A stretch of 64,000 nt of DNA from Pseudomonas chlororaphis (GCF_001921865.1 NZ_MSCT01000014.1:62001-126000), one strand, 5' to 3'. Positions 36,032 to 44,217 are shown, counted from the first letter of the stretch. The notes: generated by a model from the letters alone, not told the origin. Translations and numbers: made by a program.

Positions 36032-36177
36032 ATCGCGAGCAAGCTGGCTCCTACAGTGGATCGGGGACAACGCCGGCCTCGCGAACACCGCCAAACCTGT
36101 AGGAGCCAGCTTGCTGGCGATCCAGGCGCCGCGGTAGGCCTGGAAAGCCGCCATCGCGAGCAAGCTCGCGCCTACAG
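36032..36177. repeat. Cluster of three REP sequences
   Basis: Three copies of a 25-base REP with core AGCAAGCT-GCTCCTACAG lie at 36032-36056, 36097-36121 (inverted) and 36153-36177. They separate the dnrE-like gene from ubiT, which converge here, and may act as a bidirectional stop. Confidence 0.8.
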
Positions 36178-36191
36178 GAACCGGGGCGGCT

Positions 36192-36674
36192 TCACCCCGC
36201 CGCCAGTCCTTTCCCCGCCCGCTCCAGGTTGTGCCACAGCCAGCGCGGCAGCACCTCGGGGTCGAGGCTGTCGATCAGGTTCTTCAGGGTCAGGCCCAGC
36301 TCGGTGTCGCCCTCGATCACCAGGCGCCGGCGAAAGAACAGGGTGTCCGGGTCTTCCTGGCGGCTGGCCAGCAGCAGGAACTCGCGCCAGTTGCCGCTGA
36401 TGGTCACGTCGGCCCGGGCCCGTTCGGCGATGCGCAGGCCGTCGCGCTCGCGGGTCACGTACCAGCACAGGCCCAGGTCGGGGATGCGCAGGCACAGCCA
36501 GCGACGGCGCAGCAGGTCGAACTCGCCGGCGCGCAACGGCTCGGCCAGGCAACGGTTGAGGCCCTGTTGCAAGGCCAGGCGCTGCACGCCGAACGGCACC
36601 CGGCGCAGCAGCGGCAAGACGCGGTCGGCGACCGGCAACCAGCCAGGCTGGCGTGACGATTTTGCCTTCAGCAC
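36192..36674 (-). CDS. ubiT: O2-independent ubiquinone accessory factor UbiT (SCP2 domain)
   Basis: 160 residues with a SCP2 lipid-binding domain (GEFDLLRRRWLCLRIPDLGLCW, ADVTISGNWREFLLLASRQEDPDTLFFRRRLVIEGDTELGL). The GTG start is chosen because GAGGAGG precedes it and it overlaps the ubiV stop (GTGCTGA). UbiT carries quinone intermediates during anaerobic ubiquinone synthesis. Third gene of ubiU-ubiV-ubiT. Confidence 0.87.
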   Translation of the reverse strand: MLKAKSSRQPGWLPVADRVLPLLRRVPFGVQRLALQQGLNRCLAEPLRAGEFDLLRRRWLCLRIPDLGLCWYVTRERDGLRIAERARADVTISGNWREFLLLASRQEDPDTLFFRRRLVIEGDTELGLTLKNLIDSLDPEVLPRWLWHNLERAGKGLAAG

Positions 36675-37558
36675 AGGCCCACCTCCTCGACACGCAGCAT
36701 GCCGGCCTGGCCATGCCAGTAACCGTTGCAGCCGTCGACGAACAGCGGCGGCGTCGCGCCCTGGCGGACCCGTTGATAAGCCTCGACCACCTCGCCCATG
36801 CCCTGGGCCCGCGGGCTCAGGCGTAGCAGATCGGCGCCGCAGGCCTGCAACCCGGAATAGTCGGCCAGCAAGTTGGTGACCTCGGCGGACATCGTCTGGA
36901 TGCCGTTGAGGGTGAACAGCGGCTGGCCTTCCTGGCTGCTCAGCGCCAGGCCGTCGGGGTACTCGATGCAACAGAAGCGGCAGTCGTCCTTGGGCCGGTC
37001 CTGCGCGCGGGCGGTGAAGCAGCGTGCGGAGTAAGCCAGCGGCAGATGCCCGTAGGCGAACACCTCGACCTCCGGCAACGCATGCCCCAGCTCCCGCGCC
37101 TGGTCGAGCACCGCGCGGATCAGGCGCGCCGAACATTCCACCGGCGGCACCCAGCGGATCATCCCGCAGCCCAGCAACTGGGCCAGGGCCTGGCCGTTGT
37201 ACAGGTTGAGGGCCGGACCGCCCACGAACGGCAGCTTGCGCTCGGCGAGCATCTGCACCGCGCCCATGTCGTTGGCCTCCACCAGCAGCTCGCCGTTGTC
37301 GCACAGCCGGCGCAGGCTCGACAGCTCCGACGCGGCCTCGATCAGGGTCAGGCCGCTGAGCACGATCTGCCTCGAACCGCCACCCTGCAAGTCGCGCCCC
37401 AGGCCCAGCCATTGGTCCAGGGACAAGGCCCGGCGTTTCGAACACACGGTTTCCCCCAGGTAAATCACATCCAGGGGCAAGGCCGACATCTCGGCATAAA
37501 AACGCCCCAATTGCTCCTTGTCCCAGTAGAACAGGACGGGGCCCAGGCTGAGCTTCAT
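36668..37558 (-). CDS. ubiV: O2-independent ubiquinone hydroxylation protein UbiV (U32 family)
   Basis: 296 residues, starting MKLSLGPVLFYWDK. The [4Fe-4S] ligands C39, C180, C193 and C197 match those of E. coli UbiV by position. It works with UbiU to hydroxylate the quinone ring without O2, using prephenate as oxygen donor by later work on the pathway. The gene starts 10 bases after ubiU. It would supply ubiquinone during denitrification. Confidence 0.92.
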   Translation of the reverse strand: MKLSLGPVLFYWDKEQLGRFYAEMSALPLDVIYLGETVCSKRRALSLDQWLGLGRDLQGGGSRQIVLSGLTLIEAASELSSLRRLCDNGELLVEANDMGAVQMLAERKLPFVGGPALNLYNGQALAQLLGCGMIRWVPPVECSARLIRAVLDQARELGHALPEVEVFAYGHLPLAYSARCFTARAQDRPKDDCRFCCIEYPDGLALSSQEGQPLFTLNGIQTMSAEVTNLLADYSGLQACGADLLRLSPRAQGMGEVVEAYQRVRQGATPPLFVDGCNGYWHGQAGMLRVEEVGLC

Positions 37559-37568
37559 CGATAACTCC

Positions 37569-38564
37569 TCATTGCCATGAACGGTGATAGGCGCCCAGGG
37601 TGGTCTGGCTGCCCTCGGACAAACCGGCCAGCACCTGGCGCCACTGGTCCTTGACCGCGAACCCCGCAGGCGCGGCGCGATGGGTGTCCAGCGCCGCGCG
37701 CCAGACCCGGGTGACCTGCTCGACATAGGCCGGGCTGCGCTGGCGGCCTTCGATCTTCACCGCCTCGACGCCCATGGCCGCCAGCTCCGGCAGCAGGTCC
37801 AGGGTGTCGAGGCTGGTGGGCTCCTCCAGGGCGTGGAAGCGCTTGCCCCCGACCAGGAAACGGCCCTTGCACAGGGTCGGGTAGCCCGCCGGCTCGTCCG
37901 GCCCGTAGCGGTCGATCAGCACGTCACTCAGGCGCGCGTTCAACCCCGTGGCTTCCTCGCTCCAGCGCACCGCCTTGGCCGGCGAACAGACGCCGCACAG
38001 GTTCGGCGACTCGCCGGTGATATAGGACGACAGGTGGCAGCGGCCCTCGGCCATGATGCACAAGCTGCCAAAGGCGAAGACCTCGACCGGCACCGTGCCG
38101 CTGGCCGCCACCTGGCGCACCTGGGCCAGGGACAGCACCCGCGGCAGCACCGCGCGGCGGATGCGGTAGCGCTGGACGTAGAACGCCAGGGCGCTGGCGT
38201 TGGTGGCCGAGCCCTGCACCGACAGGTGCAGGTTCAGTTGCGGATGGCGCTGGCTGGCGTAGCCCAGCACCCCGGGATCGGCGGCGATCAGCGCGTCGAC
38301 GCCATGGTCGGCGGCGCGGTCCACCGCCCGCTGCCAGCGCGCCCAGCCGTCGGGCTGGGGGTAGGTGTTGACCGCCACATAGAGTTGGCGCTGGTGCTGG
38401 CGGATGTGCGCGACCGCCGCGTCGAACTGCTTGTCGTCCATGTTCAGCCCGGCGAAATGCCGGGCGTTGGTGTCGTCGCGAAAACCGACGTAGACGGCAT
38501 CGGCGCCTTGGCGCACCGCCGCTTTCAGCGCAGGCAGGTTGCCTGCCGGACAGACCAGTTGCAT
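37569..38564 (-). CDS. ubiU: O2-independent ubiquinone hydroxylation protein UbiU (U32 family)
   Basis: 331 residues of the peptidase U32 fold (MQLVCPAGNLPALKAAVRQG). The four cluster cysteines C169, C176, C193 and C232 match E. coli UbiU exactly in position. First gene of ubiUVT, with a perfect FNR-type box 97 bases upstream, so it is expected to be switched on without oxygen. Confidence 0.93.
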   Translation of the reverse strand: MQLVCPAGNLPALKAAVRQGADAVYVGFRDDTNARHFAGLNMDDKQFDAAVAHIRQHQRQLYVAVNTYPQPDGWARWQRAVDRAADHGVDALIAADPGVLGYASQRHPQLNLHLSVQGSATNASALAFYVQRYRIRRAVLPRVLSLAQVRQVAASGTVPVEVFAFGSLCIMAEGRCHLSSYITGESPNLCGVCSPAKAVRWSEEATGLNARLSDVLIDRYGPDEPAGYPTLCKGRFLVGGKRFHALEEPTSLDTLDLLPELAAMGVEAVKIEGRQRSPAYVEQVTRVWRAALDTHRAAPAGFAVKDQWRQVLAGLSEGSQTTLGAYHRSWQ

Positions 38565-38654
38565 GGGGGATCCTCAACAAGGCACACGGCGCGAGCACGC
38601 GTGCGCGGCGATCGAAACGGCGCTGCCAGTCTAGCCACGCCGCCGGCCACGGCC

Positions 38655-38668
38655 TTGATCGCCATCAA
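38655..38668. promoter_or_regulatory. ANR/DNR box of ubiUVT
   Basis: TTGATCGCCATCAA is a perfect TTGAT-N4-ATCAA site between ubiU and the end of moeA, facing ubiU. Confidence 0.85.
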
Positions 38669-38673
38669 TGACG

Positions 38674-39903
38674 TCATTGCATCAGTTCGGCGAACGACAG
38701 GAACGGCACCGGCTCGCCCAGGCGCACCTGGCGCTCGCACTCCACCACCGCCAGGCCGTCGGCCCAGCAGGCGGCGCTCAACATCGCCGAGCTCTGCTGC
38801 GGGTGCAGTTGCACGCTGGCCTGGCCGTCGGCGCCGGGCACCAGGCGTGCCCGCAGGTACTGCCGGCGCCGGTTGCGCTGCAACCACTCGAAGCCGGCCG
38901 GCAGCGCCAGGTTGTTCGGCAGCACATCGATCACGCCCTGGGCCCGCAGCAGGAACGGGCGCACCACCACCAGCGCGGTCACCAGCGCCGCCGACGGGTT
39001 GCCCGGCAGGCCGAGCCAGGGCTTGCCGGCCACTTGGCCGAAGGCCAGCGGCTTGCCCGGCTGGATCGCCAGGCGCCAGAAATCCACCCGGCCCAATGCT
39101 TCGATCGCTTGCTTGAGGTGGTCCTCCTCGCCGACCGAGACCCCGCCCGAGGTCAGCAGCAGGTCGCACTCCGACGAGGCCAGGCTCAAGGCATGCCGGC
39201 TGGCCGCCAGTTCGTCGGCCATGACCCCGTCGTCGTGCACCTCGACGCCCCAGCCGCGCAACAGCGCGCCCAGGCAATACCGATTGCTGTTGTAGATCTG
39301 CCCCGGCGCCAGGGGCTGGCCGGGCTCGCGCAGCTCGTTGCCGCTGCTCAGCAGGCACACCCGCAACGGCCGGTAGACCTCGACCCGGGCGATCCCGGCG
39401 GCGGCCAGCAAGCCCAGTTCCTGGGCCCGCAGGCGCTTGCCGGCCTTGAGCAGCAGTTGCCCGCGGCTCAGTTCCTCGCCCTGCTGGCGCACGTGATCGC
39501 CCGCCGTCGCCGGCGGCACCCGCACCCGTTCGCCCTCGACCCGACAGACCTCCTGGGGCGCGACGCTGTCGGCGCCCCGCGGCAACGGCGCGCCGGTGAA
39601 GATCCGCACCGCCTGCTGCGGCAGCAGGGGCGAATCGGCGGCCTGCCCGGCGGCGACGCGCCCGGCCAGCGCCAGGCTGCCGCCGCCCGCGGGCAGGTCG
39701 GCGGCGCGGAAGGCGTAACCGTCCATGGCGCTGTTGTCCCAGCCGGGCAGGTCCAGCGGCGAGGCGATATCCGTCGCCAGGACCCGGCCCAGGGCCTGTT
39801 CCAGGGCAATGCTCTGCACGGTCGGTGGCGGCGGCACCTGCTCCAGCAGCTGGGCGATGGCCTGCTCCACCGGGAGCAGCGGGCCGCTGCCGCAGACGCT
39901 CAC
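38674..39903 (-). CDS. moeA: Molybdopterin molybdenumtransferase MoeA
   Basis: 409 residues from GTG. Motifs are DNSAMDGYAF, GQIYNSNRY, LTSGGVSVGEED and LGLPGNPSA. It inserts molybdate into adenylated molybdopterin. The GTG start overlaps the moaB stop as GTGA, which fixes the start. Second gene of moaB-moeA. Confidence 0.93.
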   Translation of the reverse strand: MSVCGSGPLLPVEQAIAQLLEQVPPPPTVQSIALEQALGRVLATDIASPLDLPGWDNSAMDGYAFRAADLPAGGGSLALAGRVAAGQAADSPLLPQQAVRIFTGAPLPRGADSVAPQEVCRVEGERVRVPPATAGDHVRQQGEELSRGQLLLKAGKRLRAQELGLLAAAGIARVEVYRPLRVCLLSSGNELREPGQPLAPGQIYNSNRYCLGALLRGWGVEVHDDGVMADELAASRHALSLASSECDLLLTSGGVSVGEEDHLKQAIEALGRVDFWRLAIQPGKPLAFGQVAGKPWLGLPGNPSAALVTALVVVRPFLLRAQGVIDVLPNNLALPAGFEWLQRNRRRQYLRARLVPGADGQASVQLHPQQSSAMLSAACWADGLAVVECERQVRLGEPVPFLSFAELMQ

Positions 39904-40454
39904 GGGCGCACCCCACAGGCGCCGATAGCCTGTTCGGCCTGCGGCTTCAGGTGCGGGGCGAAATTGCACGGGCCGGTGCGGCTGTCCAACTGCTCGCCGA
40001 GGATCTTGTTCCAGGCGGTGCGGCAGGCGCCCGGCGAACCCGGCAGGCAACACACCAGCACGCCGTTGCTCATCCCCGCCAAGGCCCGCGACTGCAAGCT
40101 GGACATGCCGATTTCCTCCAGCGAGACCTGGCGGAACAGCTCGCCGAAACCGTCCACGGACTTGTCCAGCAGCGGCAGCACCGCCTGGGGCGTGTTGTCC
40201 CGCGCGGTGAAACCGGTGCCGCCGGTCATCAGCACCACTTGCACCGCGGGGTCGGCGATCCACTGCGAGAGCCGCGCGCGGATCTGGTAGATGTCGTCCG
40301 GCACCAGGCCGCGGTCGACCAGCACATGCCCGGCGCCCCGCAGCAGGTCGCTGAGGGTCTGGCCCGAGGTATCGGTTTCCAGGGTGCGCGTGTCGCTGAT
40401 GGTCAGCACGGCGATGTTCAGGGGGTGAAACGTGCGTTGCGCCAGATGGGCCAT
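39900..40454 (-). CDS. moaB: Molybdenum cofactor adenylyltransferase-type protein MoaB
   Basis: 184 residues, starting MAHLAQRTFHPLNIAV. MogA/MoaB motifs are TISDTRTLETDTSG and LMTGGTGFTARDNTP. It probably adenylates molybdopterin before MoeA acts. GGAAGG precedes ATG. A NarL-type site is 69 bases upstream, linking cofactor supply to nitrate. Confidence 0.92.
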   Translation of the reverse strand: MAHLAQRTFHPLNIAVLTISDTRTLETDTSGQTLSDLLRGAGHVLVDRGLVPDDIYQIRARLSQWIADPAVQVVLMTGGTGFTARDNTPQAVLPLLDKSVDGFGELFRQVSLEEIGMSSLQSRALAGMSNGVLVCCLPGSPGACRTAWNKILGEQLDSRTGPCNFAPHLKPQAEQAIGACGVRP

Positions 40455-40515
40455 ATCAAGCCTTCCCGTGAATGAGGACAGGCCCCAGCCTGAACCGAAA
40501 GCGCCGGCGAACCTA

Positions 40516-40531
40516 TTCCTCCAAGGAGGTA
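40516..40531. promoter_or_regulatory. NarL 7-2-7 site before moaB-moeA
   Basis: TTCCTCCAAGGAGGTA has one perfect heptamer (TACCTCC inverted) and one with a single mismatch, spaced by AA. Centre 69 bases upstream of moaB. Confidence 0.65.
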
Positions 40532-40551
40532 CCTCGACGGGCCGACAGCCC

Positions 40552-41199
40552 TCAGGGCGCCAGCCGCGCGCGCTGCCAGGCGCCGTCGCGCAGGCGGTAG
40601 TCGAGACGGTCGTGCAGGCGGTCGCTGCGCCCTTGCCAGAACTCCAGGCGCTGCGGGCGCAGGCAGTAGCCGCCCCAGTGTTCGGGGCGCGGCAGCGGCT
40701 GGCCGTCGAAGCGGCTGGCGGCACTGGCCAGCAAGGACTCCAACTGCAAACGGTCGGCCAGTGGCTGGCTTTGCGGCGAGGCCCAGGCGCCGAGGCGGCT
40801 GGCCAGGGAACGCGAGTCGAAATACACATCCGACAACCGCGGCGCGAGCCGCGCCACCGGCCCTTCGATGCGTACCTGGCGCTCCAGGGCCGGCCAGAAG
40901 AAGGTCATCGCCGCCCGCGGGTTGGCCGCCAGTTCCTCGCCCTTGGCGCTCTGGTAGTTACCGAAAAAGGTCAGGCCCGCCTCGCTCACGCCCTTGAGCA
41001 ACAGCACCCGGCAATGGGGCTGGCCGTGCTCGTCGACCGTGGCCAGGCACATGCTGTTGGCCTCCACCGGAGGCTGCTCGGTGTCGCGGGCCTGTTGCAA
41101 CCACTGGCCGAACAGCGCCAGCGGATCGTCGGGCGCGCCCGCGTCGGGCAGGCCGTCGCGGCAGTAGTCACGGCGCATCTGGGCCAGGGAAAGGGGCAT
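40552..41199 (-). CDS. pdxH: Pyridoxamine 5'-phosphate oxidase (PdxH)
   Basis: 215 residues, full length and colinear with E. coli PdxH from MRRDYCRDGL to the C-terminal RLAP. FMN and PLP contacts are retained (ATVDEHGQPHCRVLLLK, FFWPALERQVRIEG, WGGYCL, EFWQGRSDRLHDR). It oxidises PNP or PMP to PLP, normally with O2. The start at MPLSLAQMRRDY matches homologues. It is odd that an FNR-type box lies 64 bases upstream and that the gene sits among denitrification genes; a paralogue elsewhere is likely. Confidence 0.88.
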   Translation of the reverse strand: MPLSLAQMRRDYCRDGLPDAGAPDDPLALFGQWLQQARDTEQPPVEANSMCLATVDEHGQPHCRVLLLKGVSEAGLTFFGNYQSAKGEELAANPRAAMTFFWPALERQVRIEGPVARLAPRLSDVYFDSRSLASRLGAWASPQSQPLADRLQLESLLASAASRFDGQPLPRPEHWGGYCLRPQRLEFWQGRSDRLHDRLDYRLRDGAWQRARLAP

Positions 41200-41256
41200 G
41201 GGGGCGATCTCCGTCAGGGGTTTGGCGCAGTCTGCGAGGCCCTGCCCCACAGCGCC

Positions 41257-41270
41257 TTGACCGCCATCAA
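41257..41270. promoter_or_regulatory. ANR/DNR box of the pdxH gene
   Basis: TTGACCGCCATCAA fits TTGAY-N4-ATCAA; centre 64 bases upstream of the ATG, the same spacing as norC and narK1. Confidence 0.75.
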
Positions 41271-41300
41271 CGACCACCACCGATTGATCGCCCTACGCCA

Positions 41301-41405
41301 CTGTAGGAGCGCAGCTTGCTCGCGATGAACCTGAACGCGGCGCGGGGTGTCAGCTTGCACGCGTAAGCGTTGACGACCATCGCGAGCAAGCTGCGCGCCT
41401 ACAAA
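41301..41405. repeat. REPIN between pdxH and the NorR-like gene
   Basis: CTGTAGGAGCGCAGCTTGCTCGCGAT at the left, cut to its core here as CTGTAGGAGCGCAGC, has an inverted partner ending GCGCGCCTACA at the right, with about 50 bases between. Confidence 0.75.
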
Positions 41406-41413
41406 AACAGGCG

Positions 41414-42097
41414 TTACTTGAGGCGCAGGCGCCGGGCCAGTTTGTGCAGGTTGCTGGGGTCGACTTCCAGCAGCCGGGCGGCGCGGGCCCAGTTGTCCCG
41501 GCAGCGGCTCAGGGCCTGGCGGATCTTCTGCCGCTGGCAATCGTCGACCGCCGCGCTCAGGGGCAGAAATGGCTCTTCGGCGTCGCCGCGCGCCAGGCGC
41601 AGGCTGCGGTTTTCCTGCTCCAGGCGAGTGATCCGCACCGCGGCCTCGATCTGCCCGAGGCAGCGCTTGAGTTCGTCCCCAGCCGACCGCTCGAAGGCCC
41701 CGGGCGGCAACGCATCGAGGGTGACGACGCCCCAGAGCCGCCCCTCCACGTACAGGCTCGCGCCCAGGCCATCGTGCGCCGCCAGCGGCGCGCCGAGCGG
41801 ATGGTCGAACAGCCCGTCGTAAGGGTTCGGCAGGCGGCTGTCGGGCGCGAATCCGGTGGGCTCACGCGACGCCAGCAGCGCCGCCAGGCGCGGGTGCCGG
41901 GCAACCGCGAAACGCCGCCCGAGGGCTTCCTCGACCAGGCCCGCGGTCGCCACCGGCCGCAGGCTGTCGTCGTCCAGGCGCAACAGGCCCACGGCCCCGG
42001 CCTTGAAGGAGTGCCGCAGGGTCTGCACCAGACGCTGCAAACGCTCGGCATTGGGCAGCTCGACACTCAGGTCGGCCACCAGACTTTCACGCAACAT
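41414..42097 (-). CDS. NorR-like GAF-HTH protein lacking the AAA+ domain
   Basis: 227 residues, starting MLRESLVADLSVELPNAERL. Residues 1-160 align with the NO-sensing GAF domain of NorR (EALGRRFAVARHPRL, DSRLPNPYDGL, GVVTLDAL); residues 187-227 align with the NorR Fis-type helix-turn-helix (RQKIRQALSRCRDNWARAARLL, NLHKLARRL). The about 285-residue AAA+ sigma-54 activation domain is absent, with a short linker instead. Of the E. coli NorR iron-site residues, R75, D99, H111 and D131 are kept (R70, D94, H108, D128) but D96 is Asn91 and C113 is Gly110. It cannot activate sigma-54 polymerase; it may repress or compete at NorR sites. Confidence 0.82.
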   Translation of the reverse strand: MLRESLVADLSVELPNAERLQRLVQTLRHSFKAGAVGLLRLDDDSLRPVATAGLVEEALGRRFAVARHPRLAALLASREPTGFAPDSRLPNPYDGLFDHPLGAPLAAHDGLGASLYVEGRLWGVVTLDALPPGAFERSAGDELKRCLGQIEAAVRITRLEQENRSLRLARGDAEEPFLPLSAAVDDCQRQKIRQALSRCRDNWARAARLLEVDPSNLHKLARRLRLK

Positions 42098-42242
42098 GCT
42101 CGTATCACCCTTACCGCGGGCAAGCCCCAGAAGGCTCGGGGCCGCCGCCCGCGCGACAAAAGTCCAGTCCATTGTTTTCAGCAGGCACCGCCCTGTGCGG
42201 TCCGCTGGCTGGCCATCATCGGCCATCGGCGCGCACCGGCCT

Positions 42243-42256
42243 TTGTCGCAAATCAA
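42243..42256. promoter_or_regulatory. Degenerate ANR/DNR-like site upstream of the NorR-like gene
   Basis: TTGTCGCAAATCAA keeps a full right half and a TTGTC left half. It is about 152 bases upstream of the NorR-like ATG, so a long leader is required if functional. Confidence 0.4.
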
Positions 42257-42280
42257 CGTTCTCTGGAACACCGCGGCGGC

Positions 42281-42721
42281 TCAACCGTGCCAATAGAACA
42301 TGGCCTTGGCCAGGACCACGATCAGCAGCATGTGCGCCAGCACGCTGCGGCGGATCCAGCAGGCGCGGACCGCTGTCAGCCGGGCGGTTTTCAGCCAGTA
42401 CGCCAGCACCAGGTAGTGGCCGATGATGCTCAGGGCCAGGGCGATCTTCAGGCTCAGCAGGCTGGCGAAATGGCTGCCCAGGGGCTGGCCCAGGGCGCCG
42501 CGATGGTGCCAGGCCAGGCCGAGGCCGGAGCCGTACAACAGCAGCACCACGCCGTGCAGGACCTTGCGCGAACGCACCGCGATGGCCTGGTCGGCCAGCG
42601 CCTGGGCGTCGCTGGCCAACTGCCGGCGCGCGGTGTGCCAGATGCACACCTCGAAGAACAGCGTGCCGATGAACGCGATGGCCGCCAGCAGGTGGGCGCC
42701 CAATAACCAGGGGTAAATCAT
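42281..42721 (-). CDS. CopD/DUF-type four-helix membrane protein, copy 1
   Basis: 146 residues with about four TM helices and conserved His residues (MIYPWLLGAHLLAA, KVLHGVVLLLYG, IGHYLVLAYW, VLAHMLLIVVLAKAMFYWHG). It is usually annotated as a CopD-like copper or membrane protein; the His pattern would suit b-heme binding. It is clearly homologous to the protein at 52926-53369, sharing MIYP at the start and a LAKxMFY end. It follows nnrS by 36 bases and probably belongs to its operon. Function unknown. Confidence 0.75.
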   Translation of the reverse strand: MIYPWLLGAHLLAAIAFIGTLFFEVCIWHTARRQLASDAQALADQAIAVRSRKVLHGVVLLLYGSGLGLAWHHRGALGQPLGSHFASLLSLKIALALSIIGHYLVLAYWLKTARLTAVRACWIRRSVLAHMLLIVVLAKAMFYWHG

Positions 42722-42757
42722 GGCGTGTTTCCTTGTTCAGCGTGCGAAGCCCAGCGT

Positions 42758-43948
42758 TCAACCCGGATGCCCGTCGACCCGCGCCCGCAGCAGCATCGGC
42801 GCGTACCGCCAGAGGTACAGCGCGAAGGCCAGGACCCAGCACAGCCCCGCCAGCCACAACGCCGCCAGCGGCAGCCACAGCACCAGCACGACCCGGCTGA
42901 AGCAGGCCAGGTTGAGCAGCACGAATGCCAGGGTCATCCCCGCCGGCGGCTCCAGCGGGCGCCCGGTATGCCCCAGGCTGACCCGCGCGATCATCGCCAG
43001 GATCAGCCCGGCCATGGCGCCGATGGTCAGGCCGTGCACGGCCAGGCTGGGGTTCAGCGGCGCGCCGAAATGCCACAGCGCCATGCCCAGGCAGGCCAGC
43101 GCCAGCCAGGCGTAGGCCAGGTGCAGCGACCACAGCAGCGGCACCCGCCACAACCCGCGGTCGTGCCAGCGCCACAAGCGCAGCAGGTGCCCGGCCGCCA
43201 GCAGCAGAAACAGTGCGCCGACCCCGGCATTGACCGTAAGCGCCAGCCCCGTGGCGTACGCCAGCGCCACCAGCGCCGAACCCACCAGCACCAGGCGATC
43301 GAGCCACGGCCAGGGCGCCACCGCCGCGGCCCGGCCAAGGCCGCGCTGGGTGAAGAACGGAATCACCCGGCCGCCGATCAAGCCCATCATCGCCGCCACC
43401 AGCCACAGGCCGCTGAGCACGCCCTGGCGCTGCCAGCCTCCGTGGCCCGGCAGCAGGCCAGCCACCGACACGCCGTCCGCCGCGGCCAGCAACAGCAGCA
43501 CCAGGACGATCGGGTAATTGCGCCGTTGCCTGACCTTCCACAGCAGGCGCCCCATCAACCCGGCCAGCGCCAGGGGAAACCCCAACTCCAGCACGGCCAG
43601 CAGCGGCCACGGCGCGTTACCCAGCCAGGCCAGGCGCGCCGCCAGCCAGAGCAAGGCCAGGGCCGCCAGCGGTGTGCCACTGAGGCCCGGCTGACCGGTC
43701 CAGGTCTGCACCGCGGTCAGCAGGAAACCGCCGACGATCGCCAGGCCGAAGCCGAACAGCAGTTCGTGACGGTGCCAGCCCAGCCAGCCCCCCGCCGGTT
43801 GCCAATCGCCCAGGCTACCGTGCAGGGCCGCCAGCCACAGCGGCACCGCCAGCAACGCCAGGGCGCAGCCGGCGAGAAAAAACGGCCGGAAGGCCAGGCG
43901 CAACAGCGGCACTATGGCCAGGGCCGCGCGACGCTCAAGTACTTGCAT
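42758..43948 (-). CDS. nnrS: NnrS family heme-copper membrane protein
   Basis: 396 residues with about 12 TM helices. NnrS signs are LLRLAFRPFFLAGC near the start, GWHRHELLFGFGLAIVGGFLLTAVQTWTGQ cut by TM loops, and GGRVIPFFTQRGLG. NnrS carries heme and copper and relieves nitrosative stress. The start MQVLERRAAL is chosen for its AAGGAG site. Three GGGTAAAAA repeats lie directly upstream of this site in the leader, and an FNR-type box is 115 bases upstream. Confidence 0.92.
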   Translation of the reverse strand: MQVLERRAALAIVPLLRLAFRPFFLAGCALALLAVPLWLAALHGSLGDWQPAGGWLGWHRHELLFGFGLAIVGGFLLTAVQTWTGQPGLSGTPLAALALLWLAARLAWLGNAPWPLLAVLELGFPLALAGLMGRLLWKVRQRRNYPIVLVLLLLAAADGVSVAGLLPGHGGWQRQGVLSGLWLVAAMMGLIGGRVIPFFTQRGLGRAAAVAPWPWLDRLVLVGSALVALAYATGLALTVNAGVGALFLLLAAGHLLRLWRWHDRGLWRVPLLWSLHLAYAWLALACLGMALWHFGAPLNPSLAVHGLTIGAMAGLILAMIARVSLGHTGRPLEPPAGMTLAFVLLNLACFSRVVLVLWLPLAALWLAGLCWVLAFALYLWRYAPMLLRARVDGHPG

Positions 43949-43959
43949 GAAGCCACTCC

Positions 43960-43997
43960 TTTTTACCCGGCATTTTTTACCCCGCACTTTTTTACCC
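43960..43997. repeat. Three direct repeats in the nnrS leader
   Basis: On the minus strand GGGTAAAAA occurs three times at 14-15 base spacing, the last one running into the AAGGAG ribosome site of nnrS. The A-rich stretches would lie in the mRNA leader. Confidence 0.7.
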
Positions 43998-44056
43998 AGC
44001 GGCCGATCCGGCGAATCGGTCCTCCAGCATCATCGGCCATGGGCCCGGGCTTGCCC

Positions 44057-44070
44057 TTGTCGTATATCAA
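44057..44070. promoter_or_regulatory. ANR/DNR-like box upstream of nnrS
   Basis: TTGTCGTATATCAA has a full ATCAA half and TTGTC on the other side. Centre 115 bases upstream of nnrS. The 422-base gap between nnrS and the next plus-strand ORF otherwise holds the leader repeats and the dyad at 44218. Confidence 0.6.
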
Positions 44071-44217
44071 GCTTGCCGAGGGACGGCGGGCACACTGCCC
44101 GCCCGTGCCATTGGCTGTGCAAGGGGCGTGCCCCGACGCCGGCCACCCTCGCCCGGCCCGGAGCCGTGGGGTGCGCCCGGTATCGGCGCGCGGGCGTGCT
44201 TGCGCAAGCAGAGTCAA

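Noticed and set aside
43960..43997. Short direct repeats as a possible CRISPR array
   Set aside because: Units are only 9 bases with 5-6 base spacers, and no cas gene is present.
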